The translations under genes and the position numbers were made by a program. Below are positions 58,284-64,000 of a stretch of DNA of 64,000 bases, piece after piece (positions within the stretch are counted from its first letter, which is position 1; every line of letters begins with the position of its first letter). The DNA lies in assembly GCF_001083805.1 (NCBI RefSeq), contig NZ_JXSK01000003.1, positions 434,001 to 498,000 of the forward strand, given 5' to 3'. A model generated the notes under the pieces. That model was not told where the DNA came from and ran no database searches. It saw only the letters and a list, made by a program, of their open reading frames with translations. Origin of the DNA: Photorhabdus luminescens subsp. luminescens. GTDB lineage: Bacteria > Pseudomonadota > Gammaproteobacteria > Enterobacterales > Enterobacteriaceae.

Positions 58284-58967
58284 GTGAGCTATAAAAAATT
58301 AACTGTATCGCCTCAAATTATTAATTTAATGGAAACCAGCCATGAACCCTGGGGCATAAAAGATCTACATTCCCGTTTTGTCTATGAAAACAAGGCAATG
58401 GCTATGTTGCGCGATCTTCCCCGTGGTTTTAATGTAGAAGGGCGTCTAGACAATGATCTGCCTTGGGAAGGCGCCGCTTTTGCAGAACAATTTCAGATCC
58501 ATGACAGAGCAGTAATGCAAGCAGAACAAAGAATATGCTCATTAGAAACCCATTTATATGGTAGAGAAAAATTACTTTCTTCCTACTTCTTCGAAAAGTT
58601 TCCATTTTACAATGAAGATAATCAATGTGTCGGTGTCATTTTCCATGCCTGGAAAGCCGAAGCCTATTCTCTGACGCGCTTTTTTTATGGTAAGCTCCCT
58701 GCTTCTATTATGTTCCAGCCTCCTTCTGAGCTATTTACCCAACGGGAATGGGATGTCATTTTTCTATTTTTACAGAGATACACCAGTAAACAGATCGGGC
58801 GAATACTGAATATTTCTTATCGCACGGTAGAAACGCACATGTTACGGATATACAAGAAAATTGGTATTAATTCTGGTCAGCAATTGGATGAATATTGCCG
58901 CCTTAATGATTTTGATCTCTATGTTCCTGAGAGATTTTTAAAACCCGGAAGTAAAATGTTTATATAA
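58284..58967 (+). CDS. PAS4-LuxR solo regulator 2
   Basis: 227 residues, GTG start with aggaat 7 nt upstream. PAS4 part MSYKKLTVSPQIINLMETSH, EPWGIKDLHSRFVYENKAM; HTH is nearest to consensus of the three: FTQREWDVIFLFLQRYTSK, LNISYRTVETHMLRIYKKI. Ends with FDLYVPERF. 60 bp behind the first and 17 bp before the third gene, so probably one transcript. Confidence 0.9.
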   Translation: MSYKKLTVSPQIINLMETSHEPWGIKDLHSRFVYENKAMAMLRDLPRGFNVEGRLDNDLPWEGAAFAEQFQIHDRAVMQAEQRICSLETHLYGREKLLSSYFFEKFPFYNEDNQCVGVIFHAWKAEAYSLTRFFYGKLPASIMFQPPSELFTQREWDVIFLFLQRYTSKQIGRILNISYRTVETHMLRIYKKIGINSGQQLDEYCRLNDFDLYVPERFLKPGSKMFI

Positions 58968-58984
58968 TGTGGTAAATAAAACAG

Positions 58985-59653
58985 ATGAAAACAACGAATA
59001 ATATATCAGCTCAGATAATAAACACCATAAAACATAGCCATGATCCCTGGGGTATTAAAGATAAAAGCACTCGCTTTATTTATGAGAATACCGCAATGGT
59101 TATGCTACAAGATATCCCGCTTGATTTGAACATCGAAGGACGTTTCGATTGTGAATTACCCTGGGAAGGAGCCATCTTTGAAGAGCAATTCCAACGGCAT
59201 GACAGAACAGTCATGCGTTTAGAAAAAAGTATATGCTCGTTAGAAACACATCGATTTGGCAAAGAACGACGTCTTTGCTCCTATTTCTTCGAGAAATTCC
59301 CATTTTATAATGAAGATAATGAATGTATTGGTATTATTTTCCATGGACGGAAAGCGGAAGCATCGGCTTTAAAGGCGTTTTTCAATGGAAAATTGCCGCC
59401 TTCCATTATGTTTTGCTCTCCCTCAGAACAATTATCCCAACAAGAGTGGGAAATTATTTTCCTATTTCTGACGAAACATAGCAGAAAGGAAATCAGTGAG
59501 AGACTTAATATTCCTTATCAATCGGTCAAAGACCAGATAGAAAAAACATATCAGAAACTAAAAGTGAACTCTGATTCTCAATTTGAGGAGTATTGTCGTA
59601 TAAATAATTTTCACCTTTATATACCAGAGAGATTTTTATTCCCGTATTTATAA
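58985..59653 (+). CDS. PAS4-LuxR solo regulator 3
   Basis: 222 residues. PAS4 part (SHDPWGIKDKSTRFIYENTA, CELPWEGAIFEEQFQRHD) very close to paralogue 2; HTH LSQQEWEIIFLFLTKHSRKE, LNIPYQSVKDQIEKTYQKL, ends FHLYIPERF. Recent tandem duplication of gene 2 is likely. Confidence 0.9.
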   Translation: MKTTNNISAQIINTIKHSHDPWGIKDKSTRFIYENTAMVMLQDIPLDLNIEGRFDCELPWEGAIFEEQFQRHDRTVMRLEKSICSLETHRFGKERRLCSYFFEKFPFYNEDNECIGIIFHGRKAEASALKAFFNGKLPPSIMFCSPSEQLSQQEWEIIFLFLTKHSRKEISERLNIPYQSVKDQIEKTYQKLKVNSDSQFEEYCRINNFHLYIPERFLFPYL

Positions 59654-60137
59654 ATCTGATATTTATATCAAAGTTATTATAAAGGAAACAATATTATAAA
59701 ATCCAAATATGAACTTATTAAACTAGTTATACTAAGACTAAACTAGATGATATATGAAATAAAATCCTAGAGTCGTGGCTTGCAAAAGATAAGGAGTTTC
59801 TCTGCATTTATGTAAATGTAATATTCATCACCGTTAATAAATTGTCTAAAAAAATAGCAAAAAAATGATCATAAGAAACTATTAATTATTTAAGCTATTA
59901 AGATAAGAATATTTTTCGTGGATAATAATAATGCTCTTTACATTCATAAAAAACACCTCCAATATATAGGGAATACTCTGTTATAAAACAATCGATAATA
60001 TTATTCAGTATTCTCTCCGATAGCCAATTCAATTAACCTTGATCGATAATCTGCACCTAATTACTACCAAACAGCAAAACATTGATAATCTATCTATTAT
60101 CAATGTTTTTCTCACAATTAAAACTTGGAGATTATTT
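59654..60137. other. A+T-rich intergenic region upstream of the Nlp-type gene
   Basis: About 480 bp; nothing recognisable. No gene, repeat or strong hairpin was seen. Confidence 0.5.
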
Positions 60138-60404
60138 ATGGATATTCAAGACTGGCATCCGGCAGATATTATTGCAGCACTGAGAAAACAAGGCACAAAT
60201 CTTTCAGCGGTTTCTCGCAAAGCTGGCTTAGCATCATCGACGCTGAGTAATGCATTACATCGTCCGTGGCCAAAGGGAGAAGCATTAATCGCCACTGAAT
60301 TAGGTTTACATCCATCGGATATTTGGCCATCACGCTATAGACCTGGCAAAGAAAATAAATTTCTAATAAGGGTTGAGGAAACAAGTAGTATAGAAAGCTG
60401 GTAG
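60138..60404 (+). CDS. Nlp/SfsB/Ner-type small DNA-binding protein
   Basis: 88 residues from the ATG at 60138 with ggag upstream; a longer frame to 60039 has no ribosome site. MDIQDWHPADIIAALRKQGT and the HTH SAVSRKAGLASSTLSNALHR, PWPKGEALIATELGLHPSDI, WPSRY match the Ner/SfsB family of Mu-like regulators. Activator of sugar-fermentation genes in E. coli (SfsB); role here not known. Confidence 0.88.
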   Translation: MDIQDWHPADIIAALRKQGTNLSAVSRKAGLASSTLSNALHRPWPKGEALIATELGLHPSDIWPSRYRPGKENKFLIRVEETSSIESW

Positions 60405-60494
60405 TATCTCTATGTCTTATTTCAATGCAATTTCATTATCATTTATATTGTCTATCGAGAGATTACTACATGATATAAGTACAAACAACAAACA

Positions 60495-60522
60495 AAAAGC
60501 CCTGGGTAACTACCCAGGGCTT
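60495..60522 (-). terminator. tRNA-Asp terminator
   Basis: On the - strand: 10-bp perfect stem gccctgggta / tacccagggc with a 2-nt spacer, followed by TTTTT. Directly behind the tRNA. Confidence 0.9.
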
Positions 60523-60531
60523 CGGAATCTT

Positions 60532-60608
60532 TGGCGGTGCGGACGGGACTCGAACCCGCGACCCCCGGCGTGACAGGCCGGTATTCTAACCGACTGAACT
60601 ACCGCACC
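60532..60608 (-). tRNA. tRNA-Asp (GTC)
   Basis: 77 nt, reads GGTGCGGTAGTTCAGTCGGT on the - strand, with anticodon GTC in CCTGTCACG, T-arm GGGTTCGAGTCCC and encoded CCA end. Same place as in E. coli, next to dnaQ. Confidence 0.98.
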
Positions 60609-60737
60609 GCGCAGTGTTCTGGTTAAGAACGAGGTGAATATTACGAATCCAAGATCATTCCGTCAATATCTTTTATAACAAAGTGACGTGTTTGATCAAC
60701 TTTTCACCCCAAAAGGTGATTTATCCACAATTTTATG

Positions 60738-61484
60738 TTAACTCTGTTCAGAACTTATACGCCATAAACAGCTCCCGCCTTTCTTCTCAACTAAATCCAA
60801 TCTGGATTCGTGAGCGGCGAGTTCTTCATCCGTTGCATAAACAACTTTTAATGCCGTTTGAGGCCGGGTAATACGCTGTATTTCAGAAACATTCGCACCG
60901 CCAGCAATTTCCCCTTCCATTGAAAAAGTAAGAGAAGTCTGACCGCCTGTCATTATCAAATAGACATCAGCCAATATCTCGGCATCAAGTAACGCCCCAT
61001 GTAAAGTTCGTTTAGAGTTGTCTATATCATAACGATCACACAACGCATCAAGGTTATTTCTTTTCCCCGGAAATAACCCTCTCGCAAGTTGTAAGCTATC
61101 AGTAATCTTGCAGAAATCCGCAGTTGGCGAAATATCACGATTCAACTTGCCAAACTCATAATCGATAAAGCCGATATCGAAGGGAGCGTTATGTATGATC
61201 AATTCAGCGCCGCGAATAAATTCAATAAACTCATCTGCAATATCAGCAAACAGCGGTTTATCCTGCAAAAATTCATCACTGATCCCATGCACTTCAAATG
61301 CTTCCGGATCGACCAATCTATCCGGCTGAATATAAACATGAAAATGGCGCCCAGTTAAACGACGGTTAATAACCTCCACAGCCCCAATTTCAATAATTTT
61401 GTGCCCTTCATAGTGAACACCTAATTTATTCATACCGGTAGTTTCGGTATCAAGAACAACTTGTCGTGTAATTGCCGTGCTCAT
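60738..61484 (-). CDS. dnaQ: DNA polymerase III epsilon subunit (proofreading exonuclease)
   Basis: 248 residues. Exonuclease motifs: Exo I VLDTETTGMN (D12, E14), Exo II HNAPFDIGFID, Exo III HGALLDAEILADVYL. C-terminal region binds the alpha subunit. Divergent from rnhA with a short shared promoter region, the E. coli arrangement. Confidence 0.98.
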   Translation of the reverse strand: MSTAITRQVVLDTETTGMNKLGVHYEGHKIIEIGAVEVINRRLTGRHFHVYIQPDRLVDPEAFEVHGISDEFLQDKPLFADIADEFIEFIRGAELIIHNAPFDIGFIDYEFGKLNRDISPTADFCKITDSLQLARGLFPGKRNNLDALCDRYDIDNSKRTLHGALLDAEILADVYLIMTGGQTSLTFSMEGEIAGGANVSEIQRITRPQTALKVVYATDEELAAHESRLDLVEKKGGSCLWRISSEQS

Positions 61485-61541
61485 AATGCCTTTTTATGTC
61501 AGACTTAGGGTTTTGAATTGAATAAGAAGAGTCTACCAGAT

Positions 61542-62012
61542 ATGAGCAAGCAGGTAGAAATTTTCACCGATGGATCTTGTCTCGGCAATCCGGGGCCAGG
61601 AGGTTACGGTGTGTTATTACGTTATCAACAACATGAAAAAACCCTTAGCGAAGGTTTTTATCGTACAACAAACAACAGAATGGAGCTCATGGCGGCAATT
61701 ATTGGCTTAGAAACGCTAACTCGCCCTTGCAAAATTGTCTTGACCACCGACAGTCAGTATGTACGTCAAGGCATTACACAGTGGATTCATAACTGGAAAA
61801 AACGCGGCTGGCGTAAAGCAGACAAATCTCCTGTCAGTAATGTCGATTTATGGCAACGGCTTGAGCAAGCCATTAACCGCCATGACATTGATTGGCAATG
61901 GGTCAAAGGCCATGCCGGACATGATGAAAATGAACGTTGTGATGAATTGGCCCGTACCGCAGCAAACTCACCAACAGAAACCGACGCTGGATATCTCGAA
62001 AATAGAGATTAA
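61542..62012 (+). CDS. rnhA: Ribonuclease HI
   Basis: 156 residues from [13 protein letters not shown], matching the E. coli start; an in-frame TTG at 61518 is less likely. Catalytic acids D10 (TDGSC), E48 (NNRMELMAA), D70 (TTDSQYV) and the C-terminal [18 protein letters not shown] with D134-equivalent are present. The 3' end overlaps the convergent methyltransferase by 4 bp. Confidence 0.98.
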   Translation: MSKQVEIFTDGSCLGNPGPGGYGVLLRYQQHEKTLSEGFYRTTNNRMELMAAIIGLETLTRPCKIVLTTDSQYVRQGITQWIHNWKKRGWRKADKSPVSNVDLWQRLEQAINRHDIDWQWVKGHAGHDENERCDELARTAANSPTETDAGYLENRD

Positions 62013-62725
62013 CTGCGCTTTCGGTAACATTTTGTTACGCCAACGGCACTGCCCAATTTAGGTTTTAATAACGTCACTTTTATCTGGTTTAATGTTAATG
62101 GCAGTGTACGTTTGCGGGCAATAATCAAACTGACACAACCTAATACAGACAAGTGCCGATTAACAAAACCCGTTTCATTTCGCCAAGGCAATATTTGAAA
62201 ACTGTCACGGTACACCACTTCATAATTAAGCAAACTCAACCAATCAAGTTGGCGCATCAGAGAAAACATCCGGCTGCAATAGGGTTGATGACGCCATAAT
62301 CCCGGTACTAATTTTCCCAAACCAAGCAGACTCAATGAATTAAAACCACTGATAATGAGCCAACCATCATCAATCATCACCCGGTCAACTTCCCGCAAAA
62401 GACGATGGGGATCAGCGCTGTAAGCCAGCATATGACTTAACAAACAAGCATCAACGGACTTTTCTTCAAACGGTAAATGGTAAGGATCAGTAATCACATG
62501 CATATTCTTGCCTTCCTTACCCACATTAATCTGATTAAAAATCGGGCACTCATTGCTGTCAATTTCAGCGCTCAAATTACCGACTTTCAACAGATGAAAA
62601 CCAAATATTTTCGGCCACCAGGGTTGTAATTGGCGCTCCAAAGCGGCACGGTAATATTCCCCCCAAGGTAAATCAGCCCAAGAAGCCGGGGGATTTATGT
62701 TCTGTATTGTATGTGCAGATTTCAT
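62009..62725 (-). CDS. yafS: SAM-dependent methyltransferase, YafS-like
   Basis: 238 residues. Class I methyltransferase of the type-11 family: the usual glycine-rich motif is weak, but the core [40 protein letters not shown] is clear. Same locus as E. coli yafS (between rnhA and gloB). Substrate not known. Confidence 0.9.
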   Translation of the reverse strand: MKSAHTIQNINPPASWADLPWGEYYRAALERQLQPWWPKIFGFHLLKVGNLSAEIDSNECPIFNQINVGKEGKNMHVITDPYHLPFEEKSVDACLLSHMLAYSADPHRLLREVDRVMIDDGWLIISGFNSLSLLGLGKLVPGLWRHQPYCSRMFSLMRQLDWLSLLNYEVVYRDSFQILPWRNETGFVNRHLSVLGCVSLIIARKRTLPLTLNQIKVTLLKPKLGSAVGVTKCYRKRS

Positions 62726-62767
62726 GGCTTCTTTTCCTTATAACCCGCTGTTAATAAGAGGTATACA

Positions 62768-63520
62768 ATGGAGCTTATCAGCATTCCTGCCCTTTCGGAT
62801 AATTACATTTGGTTACTTTGTGACGAAAATAGACATGTTGTCATCGTTGATCCGACAGAATCACAACCCGTTCTTGATACCTTAAAATCCCGCGGCTGGA
62901 TACCCGATGCAATTTTACTTACCCATCATCATCACGATCATGTTGGCGGCGTTCCTGGAATTATTGATCGATTCCCTGAGCTACCAGTATACGGCCCAAA
63001 AGAAACCCAGAGCAAAGGTGCGACGATGATAGTATGTGGCGGCGATAGCATCCATTTCGGTCATTTTTGTTTCCAGATCATCGACGTTCCAGGCCATACT
63101 CTGGGACATATTGCTTTTTATCAAGCGCCTTACCTCTTTTGTGGGGATACTTTATTCTCTGGTGGTTGCGGGCGCCTGTTTGAAGGAACCGCTGAACAGA
63201 TGTACTCATCTCTAAGCAAAATAGCTGAACTGCCCGATGACACACTGATCTGTTGCGCCCATGAATATACCGTTTCTAATATGAAATTTGCTCATGCTAT
63301 TTTGCCCAATCATACTATCAGCGAATATCAGCAAAAAGTAACCCAAATGAGGGAAAACAATCAACCAACAGTACCAACCACATTACAAACCGAGAAAAAA
63401 ATTAATGTTTTCTTAAAATGTGATGATATTGATTTACAAAGGAATATTGGAATGATCCCCAACGCTCAACCGCTTTCCGCCGTTTTCCGTCAACTAAGAA
63501 GACAAAAAGATCAATTCTGA
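62768..63520 (+). CDS. gloB: Hydroxyacylglutathione hydrolase (glyoxalase II)
   Basis: 250 residues. Metallo-beta-lactamase fold with the metal-binding [10 protein letters not shown] (H53-H58), later [24 protein letters not shown] and CCAHEYT. Splits S-D-lactoylglutathione to lactate and glutathione. Divergent from yafS, followed by mltD. Confidence 0.98.
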   Translation: MELISIPALSDNYIWLLCDENRHVVIVDPTESQPVLDTLKSRGWIPDAILLTHHHHDHVGGVPGIIDRFPELPVYGPKETQSKGATMIVCGGDSIHFGHFCFQIIDVPGHTLGHIAFYQAPYLFCGDTLFSGGCGRLFEGTAEQMYSSLSKIAELPDDTLICCAHEYTVSNMKFAHAILPNHTISEYQQKVTQMRENNQPTVPTTLQTEKKINVFLKCDDIDLQRNIGMIPNAQPLSAVFRQLRRQKDQF

Positions 63521-63591
63521 TTTAGAGAGTTGCTATATCAAGCCAAGATAAGTATTATTGGTCGTCTTTTAAGCAACCATAAAAATTAATT

Positions 63592-64000
63592 ATGAAGACA
63601 AAAGCGATTCTGTTCGCATCTGTCTTGCTGGTTGGCTGTCAATCCGGGCCTGATTGGTCGACGACAGCCGGACAACGGGTACAGAATTCGTCTTCAACGA
63701 GTCTAAAGACAGGCAAGATAGCAGCAATTGATGATATCAATCAGCTTGCTGCTTACTGGGGAGAGGGTGATTCTGGCGCTCAGCGTGAGCTGTGGGGATA
63801 CATCCGTGATGAGTTGAAGATGAAAATCCCTGATAATTACAGGGTTCGTGAACAACGAAATTATTACCTAAAAAACAAGAGCTATCTCCACGATGTAACT
63901 TTACGGGCTGAACCGTATATGTACTGGATAGTCAGGCAGATCAAGCAACGCGACATGCCGATGGAACTGGTACTGGTACCCATAGTGGAGAGTGCTTTTA
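63592..64000 (+). CDS. mltD: Membrane-bound lytic murein transglycosylase D, 3' end outside window
   Basis: 136 residues visible. Lipoprotein signal MKTKAILFASVLLVGC with Cys16, then the start of the conserved domain (YWGEGDSGAQRELWGYI, MPMELVLVPIVESAF), where the last part is the transglycosylase start with the catalytic Glu in ESAF. Same position as E. coli mltD next to gloB. No clear ribosome site upstream. Confidence 0.95.
   Translation, partial: MKTKAILFASVLLVGCQSGPDWSTTAGQRVQNSSSTSLKTGKIAAIDDINQLAAYWGEGDSGAQRELWGYIRDELKMKIPDNYRVREQRNYYLKNKSYLHDVTLRAEPYMYWIVRQIKQRDMPMELVLVPIVESAF

Noticed and set aside
60532-60608. tRNA-Asp as attachment site of the toxin island
   Set aside because: No integrase gene and no duplicated tRNA 3' end were seen in the window; the tRNA is in its normal enterobacterial place beside dnaQ.

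Overview
The window is chromosomal DNA of a Photorhabdus-type insect-pathogenic enterobacterium. The evidence is TcdA1/TcdB/TccC3-class Tc toxins, a triplet of PAS4-LuxR solo regulators, an ERIC element, and enterobacterial housekeeping genes (mltD-gloB-yafS-rnhA-dnaQ-tRNA-Asp and epd-pgk-fbaA/tktA) with high identity to the E. coli proteins as I remember them. No database search was possible; all assignments rest on motifs, paralogue comparison inside the window and recalled family sequences.

Layout. (1) 1-15.4 kb: a Tc operon on the + strand with a 5'-cut TcA, a TcB, a small holin-like membrane protein and a TcC whose C-terminus is a TccC3-type actin ADP-ribosyltransferase. The TcA and TcB carry in-frame tandem repeats absent from their paralogues. 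(2) 15.5-20.5 kb: two paralogous LysR regulators flanking two lipoprotein genes (probable immunity proteins) and the ruin of another tccC. (3) 21.1-33.2 kb: tcdA1 and its tcdB partner. (4) 33.4-43.2 kb, mostly - strand: an ABC transporter, then a mosaic of type VI secretion accessory modules: a class-3 lipase effector (one intact, one frameshifted), lipoprotein or membrane-anchored immunity paralogues (intact, chimeric and remnant), a VgrG C-terminal remnant and a DUF4123 adaptor. (5) 44.1-46.9 kb: another tccC whose variable C-terminus looks like a GNAT acetyltransferase. (6) 47.5-49.7 kb: a short lysine-rich peptide gene followed by two heme-oxygenase-like-fold (PqqC/TENA-type) enzymes with N-terminal recognition-like domains, a candidate undescribed RiPP pathway. 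(7) 50-64 kb: the chromosomal backbone.

How the parts relate. TcA forms the translocation pore, TcB plus the TcC RHS core form the cocoon, and the TcC C-terminus is the delivered enzyme; the two TcA/TcB pairs can plausibly share the different TcC effectors. A repeated unit (divergent promoter with tccC on one side and lipase/immunity genes on the other, with LysR beyond tccC) appears to have been duplicated two or three times and then decayed, which explains the repeats, remnants and chimeras. The strongest candidate for a new system is the 47.5-49.7 kb peptide/HDO cluster; the GNAT-like Tc payload is second.
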